The notes under the pieces were generated by a model. That model was not told the DNA's origin. It worked only from the letters and a program-made list of their open reading frames with translations, and searched no databases. The translations under genes were made by a program, and so were the position numbers. From assembly GCA_018894105.1 (NCBI GenBank), contig CM032121.1:3891007-3955006 (forward strand): a stretch of 64,000 nt of DNA, written 5' to 3'. This stretch comes from Jacaranda mimosifolia (Eukaryota > Streptophyta > Magnoliopsida > Lamiales > Bignoniaceae). This document shows, piece after piece, positions 12,831-24,985 of the stretch. How positions within the stretch are numbered: position 1 is the stretch's first letter; each line of letters begins with the position of its first letter.

Positions 12831-15069
12831 TCAGTGAATTCCATGCTCCGTTCTCTCTGTGCTTCTTGTCATAGCTTTTGTAATGAAATGAGAAAGAATT
12901 CCGACCGGACAAAAAAGAAGGCAAAGAGAAACTGAATGTCGGGTCTGTATATTTTCTTGCAGCCCATCAAGGTAAACCTGTCTGCTTCAATGCAAAAGCA
13001 AGAGTCATTATCAGATCAATATTGGCCGGTGGGGTGGGGGGGTGTTGAGAAATAGAGTTGAGAGAGAGACCTTGCAGCAAAAAGATCTACGGCCAACAAA
13101 TGAATCCAAGCGGAAGCCAATGTCATCTCACTGGAGAACATCTTAGCTATACCACCCAGCTGAAAACAGAGGTAAAAGTTCACTAGTGTTTTGATTGAAT
13201 CTTTCAGACAAAAGCCCTGATTATGGTACATGGTAGAATTTTATTTTCTATGTTAAAAGACACACCTCCGGCAACCAGTATTTACTTGCAAACATCAGAC
13301 GAATCGTATCAGGCGTCCAGGATAGAAAAAGTAGATAAGCATATAATATCCCAAGAACTATATAGGGCATGTTGCTTGCTACTAGTTTCTTGGTCTGCAT
13401 AACACAGAAATCAAAACTAAATTCAGATCAAGGTTTTGTACAATTTATAACTTCAGTTGTTCAAGAAAGGTTAAGAAAGGTAGCTGTCCAGAACAATGAG
13501 AACGCTTACGAATTCAGCTTGAGGTGCTACAACCATGAAGGTGTAAAATGGAAGAACACCTACCGTTCCCCATGTGAAAGCACTACTAGCAATCTGCGAA
13601 CTTGGCAGCCCTGCAACAGACAAGAAAAATGAATGAATATCAATATCCATTTAAGCCAATTACCAATTTCTTGAGTCAATGATCTCTTCGCAAATGAGAT
13701 TTGAGAGAGAGAGAGAGACTGATGATGGTCAAATATGTCGCCAAACATAGAGGCCAGCCACATCAAGGTGTTGTCTTGCCAGCATGTGGGGAAGTCTGGT
13801 CATCATTATTGGTGTTGTTTGTGGGAATAATGCATATTAGCAGGACAATAACTCGACACGGCTGGACTCGCATTAACTACGATTTGGCAAGAAACATTTA
13901 GGATTATTTTCTCTTACCCATAGATATAAGTAGGAGTTTTGAAATTCTTTATACTATTTTGTGTATTTAAGGAAGCCACATTAACGAAAAATATTAGAGA
14001 TAAAAACATAAAGGAGAGTTAAGCAACAAGAAACCATTACATGAAGCATATACAGGTGAGCTTTTTCTGCCCCGAGTATTTCTTCCTAGATTTGGTCTAA
14101 CGAAGATTGATCCTCCGAGAAAATTCCTGCTAATACATTGGTTTGCTTCCTTTCCTACAGCCGGTTGGCCAAACAGTTTGGTTTTCATGCTTTTAAGAGA
14201 AAACACACATCTTTGGCCTAATCGATGGTTACATAAGTTGCTCGAGGGCAATCTTGGACAGCGGTCAATCTACAAGGAGATCTAAAACCATTAAGAATCT
14301 AAACAATGTGAGCAAGTAAAGAATCATAGACCAAAACTACAAAATCTTAGAGCAACTCAAGATCATTTACTTCTTTTTATGTAATCTTTGAGGCTGTAAT
14401 CATATTCTAGCAGACAAAACATGTCATACCTTGTAACTGACACTACACCAAAACGAAAAAAACTTACTTTGCTGAAAACTTGCTCATCAAAGAATGAGAA
14501 GTTAGGAAAAATTTAGACAGAATGATGCAAAAAAACATGGAGTATAAAAAATAATAAGTTGAAGCTGCAGGCGATTAAAGGGATTTTCAAAGAACAAAAA
14601 CCTTATTTTAGTATGCTTCTGCTGCATAATCACTATGCTCAAATTTCTAGAGAATAATTCTACAAAATGCTTAAGAATATTCTGAGAAGTTGAAGCTAAG
14701 GTCCCAAGAAGACATGCAGGTCTTATTACTAGCCAAGTTGACATTTGAACAAAGACATGGTACTCACTCTAAATCTAGTACTAAATGCAACCATGCCTAA
14801 ATCCTACATACTAAGAATCATTACCACAATCAAGATTAGCAGCAGTAGTTTTTACATGTAAAAATCAAGAAAGCCCAGATAATGAAATTAAACAGGACAG
14901 GATTGCAAACATAGTCACCCACATCAAAGTACTAGAAAATCAATGCAAGAATTCAAGATTCCATACATCCATTAAAAAATCAAGGAAAATCAAGAATGCC
15001 CAGATGAAGAAACCATACCCTGAGTGAGACAGAGACTTGAGAGCTGAAAAAACAAGAAGCTAATGCCAT
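12831..15069 (-). CDS. ABA4: ABA4-like plastid membrane protein (neoxanthin synthesis)
   Basis: ABA4 is required in plastid membranes to convert violaxanthin to neoxanthin, a precursor branch for abscisic acid. Six exons on the minus strand: 15069-15019, 14269-14041, 13610-13510, 13394-13266, 13159-13071 and 12981-12831, giving 249 residues. The diagnostic stretch [20 protein letters not shown], followed by [14 protein letters not shown], matches Arabidopsis ABA4 closely. So do [33 protein letters not shown] and [19 protein letters not shown]. Three to four hydrophobic segments are visible. The first about 90 residues ([10 protein letters not shown]...) are Ser- and basic-rich with few acidic residues, as expected for a chloroplast transit peptide. 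The start ATG at 15069 was chosen because its 17-codon exon joins exon 2 in phase 0. The C-terminal tail ([13 protein letters not shown]) differs from Arabidopsis. Confidence 0.93.
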
Positions 15070-17416
15070 ATTTGAACTGAAAATGCCCAAAAGAGAAGAC
15101 CCCCAAAATGAATTTCCCTTTTCTCTCAAAAGCAAGCAAAAATTTGCTTCATCAAGAAAAATTTACTGATATATAAAGAGGAAACAATAATGGGAGAGGA
15201 GAGCAAGAAAATTTTGAAGCTCCCATTTGGAGACACGAAGCCTCCATGTGGAATAAAGCAATTTATGGGCACTGTGGATGCTTAACTGGAGATGCCCACT
15301 AAGAAATCTATTACATAATGAAACAGATTCACTAGTAGAAAGTTAGGCCAAATCCGAAGAGACAACGTTATTGGATAGAAAGGCTGTCCCCTGTTGATTG
15401 TCCAAATTGCTTTCACATGTTTCTCCCTATCTGAGCAGGCCATGTGTGATTGTACACGTGGCGCACATGCAAGGCCAGTGGCTAAATTGTGGGATTGTTG
15501 GTTGAGAGAGAAGAAGGGGCCAATGAGCGTAACTTGATTTTGGTTTTAAATTGACAATGATTTGGGCAAATCTCAATGCTTTGTGGTTGGTAATTGAGGC
15601 TGGGGAGAGAATGGAATGAACATGTGACAAATGAGCTAAGACTCATAAATTTCAATTTTTATTTATAACAATATGTTACACATCAATTTTTCACTTCATA
15701 TCATAAAAAATCCCTTTGTGATTATATTTAGATTAAAATATTAATGACTCATTGATTAAATTAGAGAAGTGGATTAATTGAAGTGCATAAATTACATTGA
15801 ACAATACATTTCTAGCGCCTTTAAATGAAAAAATCGAGTACTTATGTGGTTGTTCTTCGAAAGTGGATAATTCAATTAAAAATAGGTGTGTAATCTCATG
15901 TCAACATGAGCAAATTAGTTGATTCGGACTTAAAAAGTAGAGCAAATGCCAAAGTCTTGTTTTGAATCCACTCGACTAATGTAAATAAATTGGAGAATGA
16001 GAGTATTAGAAAGAATTAAAAAAAGATGGATGATTTTTCATAGTGGACTTTTATGACTTTAAGTGATAATTATGTTAATTTAAATTTTAAAATTGTCTCT
16101 ATAATGCTAAATGTTTCTTTAACTTTGTGGACATTGTATCCTTGTGGGCTTTTACATTGAAAAAAACTCTTGTAAGTCCAACTAAGATTAATGATTTCAT
16201 TTGTCTACTTGTTGTTCAACAATTTGATGTGTGGTATAAGAAATCTCACAAGTTTAATAGATGTGAGCCAAATTGAGACACATAGTTAACCTCATTCTAC
16301 TTTTAAAAGGTGTTAAAGATCCCACATGCCCAGCAACATTTGATGCCTTATTCCACCTGTAAAATAAACAGCAGCTTGCACTAAGGTGCAAAATATCAAT
16401 GTGACCTAACTCAAGAAAACCAAAAATAACCCATAAAGATTGGCATATTTGGCATAACAAGGTGCAACTAAGGCTTTGGACCACTTATAGCTGAGTTCTT
16501 TGTGGGTTTGTTGTCTAGCATGTGGCATCAACACATCAGGTTGATCATTCTCCATGGATGGTTTGTATTAGGAGAATTGAGTACTTTGTAATGAACTTGT
16601 TCAAAAAGAACTGTGATTGTGTGTGGAATTGTGATTGGTACATTGAGAATGCCATCATTGAGAGCAAGCTGCCATAGATCATCAAAAACCAGGTTCATTC
16701 ATAGGATTTGAACATTTTTCAATTTTAGTTGAAGTTGAATTGTTTTGAAGTATTTGAAAGTGGTGTTTCTATTTATAATTGTGATTGGTACATTGAAAAT
16801 GCCATCATTTGATTACAGTTTATATAGGAGAGCAAGCTGCCAAAGATCATCAAAAACCAGCTTCATTCAACATTTTTCAACTTTAATTGAGTTGCAGCTG
16901 TTCTGAAGTATTTGAAAGTGATACTTTTACTTATAATTTTTTTTTCACATTGAGTAGAAAAATGTTAAAAGTTTAAAATAATTTTCACCTAACTTTTGCC
17001 ATTTTTTGGTCCAATGACTTTTGCAACTTTTGGAAGTTCCACTACTATAACTTTTCCTAGAACTTTCTCCACATCTTTTTCACTAACTTTTTACTTTTTC
17101 AATAATAAAAACTCTTGCAACATAAGAGAGCCAAGTGTCCTGGTCTGTACAGTTTTGCTGCTTTAAGGGCTAAGTAACAAAGACACAAATGCCTAATGCA
17201 AAATATGTATCAAGAATCACAATACACTCCCAAAATATGGGATCTTTTACAAATTCAAAGGTTCAGAATCCAAGTAGTATTCAGTTTTATGCAGACTTTT
17301 TCTTCATTTATTTGTAGTTTTCACATACAATCTTGTAAATACCTTAATGGTTAACCACTCCTCCCCAAACTTTTGGAAAAAGAATGTGGTCAGAAAAATG
17401 CACAGTGGGGGGGGTT
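15070..17416. other. Intergenic stretch between ABA4 promoter and the hydrolase 3' end
   Basis: It contains the presumed ABA4 upstream region (right of 15069), including a G-box-like acacgtgg near 15455-15462, and a local 150-bp tandem duplication described separately. No convincing coding exon is seen. Confidence 0.4.
16627..16935. repeat. Two-copy tandem duplication, about 150-bp unit
   Basis: The unit beginning aattgtgattggtacattga at 16627 recurs at 16777. Both copies carry gccatcatt, gagagcaagctgcca, agatcatcaaaaaccag and gaagtatttgaaagtg in the same order. The second copy has an extra gattacagtttatatagga segment. The function is unknown; replication slippage or unequal exchange is the simplest origin. 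Confidence 0.7.
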
Positions 17417-20400
17417 TTAACAATGCTGATCAAGCCAAGATATGATATCTCCAAGAACTCTTAGAATAATATCATCTGGCTCCCCCTCCAGCAGAGAGTG
17501 ACAGGCATTATCGTACAGGTTAAGGGTCTTGTCTGGGCTGCTCGCCTTCTCATACAATGCCTTACTCACAGATGGATCGGTCACTTTGTCGTTCTTTCCA
17601 TGCAATATCAATAATGGCAGAGAAACCTGCGAATTGTAGAAGTGTGAAATTGAACTTTCAGAGCCTCAGATAAAGAACAGCTTTGCAGATAACTGTACTA
17701 AGCAAATTATCTATGAATAAAAGCATAAAGAAAGTAAAAAAGAAAACAGAGACAAGGGACTTCAAAATCTTGATAGAGTTTGGGGTATAGCAGACAAGCC
17801 AACAAGTCATCTAAGAAATTAAAATGTTACCCTTTCAAGTTGCTGCTCTATCTGTTGTGTGGTCCTCAGCAACTCCAAGGCTGTTCTTAAGCGTGGTTTA
17901 TCTTTGTAGGCAACAACATTATAGACTGTCTGAATCAAGAAAAAACCTGCTAATCACAATCTTATCAAAGTAAAAGAAAGTAAAGCCAAGGTAGAAAGAA
18001 CTATATCCATATAAAACTTAGAGTCGGTACAAAATTTCCCCTATGTCTATCCACTCACGTGCATTTGAGTGAGCTTACCTAGATGCTCCAGGCCTCATAT
18101 CCACGATTCTATCTTATATTGTGTCTTCTTAATCTTCACTTTAGAGGAAAAAAACTAACCTGTTCTCTCTTCTTCACATCCCTGAATGCCAACTCTGCTA
18201 AATCCTTTTGCGGGACAAGCTTCTGTTTGGGAAGTAATTTTGCTACTCCAATTAGAATTTGGGTAACTAGCCACGGGGGAACCATGTCATCTGCGATCTA
18301 GATAAAAAGCTTCCATAAGTACAATGAACGGCTAGTTCAGGAAGGACGTGTTAGCATAGACAAGCTAATAGAGTACCTTGCACATAGGTGCAACAAGAAC
18401 AGCACCACTCCAAGCATTGGGTTGTTTTAGGTGCACCTTGAGGGCTACTGCTCCCCCCATAGATTGCCCAAAAAGAAAACTTGGCAACTTATGAAAATCT
18501 GGATTTTCTGCATCCAGGATCATTTCATTGTTATGCAAAAAGTCTAGCAAGAAAGACAGCTTCTAAGCATTAAGCATTCAAGACTGGAAATTCCAAGCTC
18601 TTTCTTTTCGTACTTTGATTAGGCATTATTTGGCACAAGAACCTTATTCTGCTATGATATCTCGTTTCTTTTTGTTAACAAGTAGAATGCGTGATGTATG
18701 GAAAAACATCTGGAAACCAGAAACATGTTGTGCATTCTTAAAAAGGCATGTCCGAAATGGGGCAGTATAAATCAGGGATAGAAATGAGAAAGTTGTTCCA
18801 AGGGAAAAGGAGAAAATTGTACCTTTCACTTTAGAATAATGCTCGATGACATCATCGACTATCTGGTCAAACTTTGGAATATAGCCGTGTAGACCTTCTG
18901 ATAGACCAAATCCAGGGTAATCCATAGCAAAAACTCCATAACCAGAAGATGCTAACTTTCTAGCAATTCCTACAAACAATGTATAAAGTCATTAAGTTCC
19001 AATGTTCCCCAAAACGAGTATGGAACCTCAAGTAGTCTTATGAGCCACATGCCTTCAAAGAAAAATGTGCATGTATCTCCATAACCATGACAAAAACAAA
19101 CCACTGCAATTGGGGAACTGCTATCTGGAAGCCAACTTTTTGAGAAAATTTCCAACCCTCTAGAATTCACTTCATAAGACTGTGTAAAAGATTTAGAATA
19201 AGTAAACTTCACCAAGAACATCAGAAACTTTTAACAAGTGCAAATAATATCCAGCACACGGTACTAGAAGTGAAGAAGACCTTGAAGGACCGTTCTTCAG
19301 CTTCTTAGAGAGAAACTTAAAAGTAAATCTGAAGCTTAAACGTAAATCTGAAGCTGTGATGAGCAGGTATCCTTACAATACTTAGGAGTATAGCTGGATT
19401 TTATATACGGCAACAGTGTTTAATATGATGGTACCTTTAAACTAATGTCATCAAGGAATGATGGTAAGAAAAATCTATGATGAGCAAGGGTGAGGACTGA
19501 ATTGCTAAAATATTACAGGGGAAAAGTTTCCAAATGTAGAATAGATTCTGATTACAGGAACTATAATGCAGACTAGATCACTGATATCCTGTTAAGAAAC
19601 AGTCATTGAGATAAAAATCACAGCATAAAGGCTATTTGGGAGAGCCTAATTATCTGGAAATTAACCGTATCAAAAATTAATAGAGGCCAACTAAGGGTTT
19701 CATTGAATGAAATGAAGGATATGATTGAAAGGCTGCAGGGGCTGCCTCAGAATTTCTTTATATAACATTTTAACTTAAAAAGAAACATGAAAGACTTTAC
19801 CTCCGTCATCTTCAATCCTTCGCATGGCATCTGCAGGACATGTAATATAAGTAAAAGCCTAAGCACTTACAAAAACTTCATTTCAAGTCCATAGAAACTG
19901 TAAAGAAAAATTGCTCGGATTAACAGAAACAAAAAACAAGAAAGGGACTAGTCCTGAAAATTCTTCACAGCGTACAAGTTGAACTAGTCCAGAAATCAGA
20001 TAGACTGAAGCAAAAGACTAAAAGAAAGGACTCAGATATGAAAATAGGTCTCACCTTCATCACTAAAAAAACTAAGGTTAAATAAAATCACTGCAAAAGA
20101 CCAAACATGAATTATGGTTACATCACTTAAGCTAACCTTACATATGGAGGAGGCAAAAATCAATGAACATTCAGGACTACGAGATGTAAATTGGATTCAA
20201 ATTCATAAACATGCAGTACGTTGCTAAAACCAAGGGAGTATATGCGCTGACTTTATGTGAAAATCATTATGTTTCGTAAAAAGTAAATACAAGAAATTTC
20301 TTTTTCAAAGGCATTCAGAAAATTGGCACTTGGCAAGCGAGGGAGCTGACTAGCTGATGATATTCCTTTGTAAGTACATCATCATCAGCTCTGGCCATGA

Positions 20401-21577
20401 GACAAAAAGATTGATTCCATCCACTTGATGTGTCTCACATTTATCCTATGTTGTGATTTTTATGACAAACTAATAACATCTTCATTTATTCCTCCTATCT
20501 GATATTGGGATCTTCTTCCAGTTTTGACGATTGTTATTTTCCAAGTATAAAAAATTTAGAAGATTTTATCACTTTCCCATGAAAATACAGAACCATAAAT
20601 GCTCATCATTACTGCACATATGCATATTTATCCCTTTTGCTAATCAAAACAACAACTAACCACTTTGTTAAGTTTGTGCAGTAAAACAGATCATATAGTC
20701 AGTATTCAATAGGTATCGAACTGCAGAAATCAATGGTTAAAGTAATACATTTAAATTCTTCAAACTCCAGTTGATTTCATACATGCAAAATCATCACTAG
20801 AACTAACTCAACCAGGACCACACAAAAATAAAAGGAAAAAAAAAAGAAAGAAAGAAAGAAAGAAAAGAGAGAGATAAAAATGCTGAATGATGCAATTTCT
20901 TTACAATTGCACATTAACTATGCCCATAGAAACATCTCATTTCACTTTACTTTTGAAGCACGAAAACAATTAATTTCACATATCACCATAAGTGAAATCT
21001 AACTACAGTTACAAGACATACTTTTGAAGCACGAAAACAATTAATTTCACATATCACCATAAGTGAAATCTAACTACAGTTACAAGACAAAGCACCCCGT
21101 TTCAAAGATTTAAGCTTTAACTCAAATTAAGCACCCCGTTTCAAAGATTTAAGCTTTAACTCAAATTAAGCATCCCATTTCTTAGATTTAACCTTTAACT
21201 CAAACTAAGCAACCCTTTTCAAAGATTTGATCTTTAACTCAAACAAAGCACACCATTTTTCAGAGATTGAACCTTTAACTCAAAGAAAGCACCAATCTCA
21301 ATGAAACATGCAAATGCCAACTCTTTTATTCAATTTTCTACCCACAAAAATGGAGCTAAAAAATCATAACTTCTTTATCTTCATTGAACAATCACAATCT
21401 ATTCCATGAAACGGCAATCTGCAGAACATCTACCTTGAACAAGATATGATCAATGGATAGCTGAATGTCCTTGAAGGCCTCACGAGCTCGACGCCTGGGC
21501 CCCACTTGGTCCATGTCAGCATCCAAAATCTTCTGCAAATCCTCACTCACTCCCTCAAACTTCACAGCTTTCCCCAT
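17417..21577 (-). CDS. Monoacylglycerol lipase-like alpha/beta hydrolase
   Basis: A serine hydrolase of the plant MAGL family (hydrolase_4 type), which releases fatty acids from monoacylglycerols or lysophospholipids; some members act as caffeoylshikimate esterases. Eight exons: 21577-21434, 19830-19801, 19179-19053, 18969-18823, 18507-18377, 18297-18160, 17929-17831 and 17626-17417, giving 341 residues. The visible triad is Ser165 in GQSMGG, Asp285 in HGKNDKVTD and His315 in DNACHSLLEGEPDD. FCHGYGDT supplies the oxyanion-hole HG. The stretch YGVFAMDYPGFGLSEGLHGY and PNAWSGAVLVAPMCKIADDM are family hallmarks. The first ATG after an in-frame TAG was taken as start. Exon 2 is a 30-bp micro-exon (MPCEGLKMTE). 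Intron 3 uses a GC donor. Intron 1 (about 1.6 kb) carries tandem repeats. No signal peptide is evident; the substrate cannot be read from sequence. Confidence 0.93.
19051..19052 (-). other. GC splice donor of hydrolase intron 3
   Basis: Exon 3 ends TTTGAAG and the intron starts GCATGT. The next exon begins GAATTGC after TTTGTAG, giving E-G-I-A as in homologues. Using the nearby GT (GCAT/GTGGC) would bring an in-frame TAG immediately after the junction, so the GC-AG intron is the only consistent reading. Confidence 0.8.
20949..21088. repeat. 70-bp unit duplicated in tandem inside hydrolase intron 1
   Basis: The 70-bp unit beginning tacttttgaagcacgaaaac at 20949-21018 is followed by an apparently identical copy at 21019-21088. 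The lack of visible differences suggests a very recent duplication. Confidence 0.9.
21089..21287. repeat. Five-copy 39-bp minisatellite in hydrolase intron 1
   Basis: Units start near 21090, 21130, 21169, 21208 and 21247. Each has the pattern aagca-cccc-tttc-a-agattt followed by tttaactcaaa. Units 1 and 2 are identical, while units 3-5 diverge progressively toward exon 1. The array abuts the 70-bp duplication, so two independent tandem expansions occur side by side. Confidence 0.85.
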
Positions 21578-21779
21578 CACCTTCACAGCTCCTCTCACTC
21601 TTTGCAGCAAAAATCTTGGGATTCTTTTCTACTTCACACAAAAACACCAATCCCACAAGATTTTCCAATAGCCCATAAAAAAATTTAAAGAAACCGAAAC
21701 ACTGAAAAAGAAAGACAATCAAGAGAGAGAAGGAGAGAGAGAGATGCAAAGTTGTGGGAGAATTGGAGTGATGACCAGG

Positions 21780-24700
21780 ATGGGATTTGACAAGAAGAAG
21801 CTGGTGGAAGGTGTTTGGTGGGATCTGACTGGATTTATCCTTCTTTTGGTCATAAATTGTTGGTTGGTTAAGGAATCTTCAGTCAATAAATACTAAATTA
21901 ATTATACATATATAGCTAGTCAAAATAAATAAAATAAAAATTTTGCACGAAACCTATTTTAGCAAAAAAATATTTTATTTTAAAATTTATATATATATAT
22001 ATCAGAATTGACATTTATTGATAAATGTATTCATGCGACATAAATTAATAAAGGAAAATGTGATCGTCTCGCCAAAAAATATACCCTTACAATTGTAATG
22101 TTTTAACAAAAATAAAATGAATTGAAGTAGAAAATACGTATATATAAATAATTTTTTTCATAATAGCATATTATACACATTTAGGTGTGTATATATAATA
22201 ATTCGTTGTTGATAATTAAATTTTCAATTGACAACTTAATGATGAATTTACACTTTTATAACATTAATTCAAGAACTTTGCAACATAATTTCAAATCACA
22301 TATATATTTTAATGAGCTCTATGATTAACATTTTGAATGCATGAATTTTTTATATTTTGAATGATATAACTGTGGACCCTACTTCGAATTGTAAGATCTC
22401 CTCTAAATTGTGGGATTTCATTTGAAATTTCTCTTACTTTGATATAGATTTTGTACTGCAAAATTTCTTGAAAATCATATCTATTTACATTTATAGAGTG
22501 GAAAATCTTGTCATAATTATTTGATGATGTGACACGATTTGATTAATATTTATTTTTAATCAAAAAATATGATTTCAATTGTCAAAATCTCACCATATGC
22601 TTGCTTATATAGCAAGATATTGAATTGTCAAATTCATAAGTATTCACTTGCTTAAAATGTGATATAAAATTTGATTGCTTTAAACATATCAACTTCATGC
22701 ATGACATTATTTCACTTGCCCACCAATTAAATATCTTATTTAATTTTGAAACTTAAACTAATAAATTTTAAAATATGAATATAAAATTGAAGATTAGACA
22801 ATAAATTCTTTATTTACAATAAAATAAATAAAATCTAGAACTTAATATTCGTTAGCCATTTACTTTTAGAAATTAAAAAACTCAGGCAAAGGGGGCCCGC
22901 ATTTTCTTTGTTTTCTTCTTTTGGACTAAAGGCCAAGGGAAGGGACAGCACTTTCATAATTTTCATTCATTATTGCTCCAGACAAAGACACTTAGCTCTA
23001 TCAAATGTAAATGCAAGGAAGATACAACCATGTTTTGGACCAGACTTTCCAAATTAGACCAAACCTATTGCTGCAAAACTAATGAATTTCATATAAAAAT
23101 TGCCAAAATTATGAATTTTTACCTGTAAAAATTACAAGCAGTAGACAAAAAAGTTTTACTGAGTGTTATGCCTAACTCCATATGTAATACCACTGACCTA
23201 GTAGTCTAGTTGGATAAGGTTTTTAATTTTCCACAAGAAGGTCACAAGTTTGAATCTGCTTGCGATAATAGTCCGTGAATCAATCACCTCTGTGACAGAG
23301 GGGTCTCGACCAATTAGCATTTTGATGGAGCTATAGTGACGGGCTTGTCATTTAAACAGTAGTTATGGCTCAAACTGGACAATTCACAGCGATGCGAGAC
23401 TCCTATGATTACACTTAAGAAGTGTTGTTATGTTAGTCGCCTTTTCCCTGCCTTTCTTCCACATAACAGCTTTTTAATTTTGTACAACATGTCATGAGGA
23501 ATTTCATAATCAAATTGAAATATGATTTGTGTGGTTGTCTTAGGTTTTAATTTTTTTAGCATAATTCAAAATTTTTAATTGAGTTTGAATTTGGTGATTT
23601 ATATGGCATAGACACGTAGACTAGACCAAGCTCTAAGCATCTAGTAGTGAATTTTGTATCGAATCTTTTTATTTTGAATCAAGTTATTGGATTGAGTTGT
23701 TCAAGTAAATTTAACTATTAAAGTTGAGCTAATGGGCCTAATTTTAGGCTTGGTGGATTGATAGGTCGATGTAAATTGCATGACTCAAATTCTGTATTTG
23801 AACAATGCTCAAAATACAAATTTCAAATTTGTCATGAAATCGTGAGAAAGAAATAATTTCTTAGATTTTTTTTTCTTTTAAATAAGATGGAGTTTTATTA
23901 GAAAATTAATATGATGAAATATAAATAGGTATTTAGACTCGAATTAAATTATTTCCCTATTTTAACAACATATTTTATACTATTTTTCATGATTAAAATT
24001 TTTTGAGTTTAAGCTCGTTAATATACATATTAATCTATTCATAGAAATTATCTTAATATTTTGATAAATAATGATTAGTTATTTGCACTTCATAAATTTA
24101 AATATAAATTTAATATTAATACACGTGTATTTATTCCTTAAAAAAGACACCTTTATTGATATTTCATCTTGAATTTATTCTTTCTTATCATTTAATTTCT
24201 CATTTTTTTTCCTTTTACTAATTATAAACCCTATCAAAATACATAACTTGATAATTCAAAAATATACTATCATTAAAAATATATGTTTTTTAAATTTATA
24301 CCTTAAAAGGATTAGTTATACACTTCAAATGTGCCAATAACCATATAAATAGCATGCTTTCTTACATCATATGATTTATTCATATCTCATACTCCAAAAC
24401 TCATATCATTGTCGCTTCCCAAAATTGCGCTTTCTAAATAAATTGTGCAATGAAATTTCCTTCTTGGCCTTTTATATGTCCTAATTATCAGGTAGTTATG
24501 TCCAAATCATCATAAAATTTACTAAAGTATCAATTAATGAAAGTTTGTTGTAATAAATATAATAAAGACGAATGATTTATGAACTGCTGCGACAAATAAA
24601 TTATATAAATTATTTAATTATGGAAAGTAATGAACTAAACGAATTGAATATCATTTTTAACCGTTCAGATTTTGTATTTTACTTTACATAAGTATATTAG

Positions 24701-24985
24701 TTACTTTATTTAAACAACAAAAACAAGTACTAATTCAAGAATTAATTCATATAACTAAAATTAAAAATAAATGGCTATTACAAATTTATTTCTAAATTTG
24801 GCCTCTTCACTTGTTTTCACTTCCATAGTTGTCCTCCTCTTAAAATTTCCTCTTACATTAGTTTGTTTTCCTCGGAAATCATTCCACTTGCCATATTTCT
24901 CTCCCAAAATCCGTGCTATTTATTCCAATTTCACCGAAAGGTTTAACCTGCGAAAATCACATGGTAGATGTAAAAATTTTGGGAG
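21780..24985. other. AT-rich intergenic stretch
   Basis: It contains the presumed hydrolase promoter (21.6-21.9 kb) and the upstream region of the gene at 24986. A tRNA-related segment lies at 23195-23440: tagtctagttggataagg resembles an A box and caagtttgaatc a B box, a possible larger SINE without a clear A-tail. No protein-coding exon is supported. Confidence 0.4.

Noticed and set aside
21089..21287. CRISPR-like regular repeats
   Set aside because: The 39-bp units are contiguous with no unique spacers and lie in a plant intron, so this is a minisatellite.
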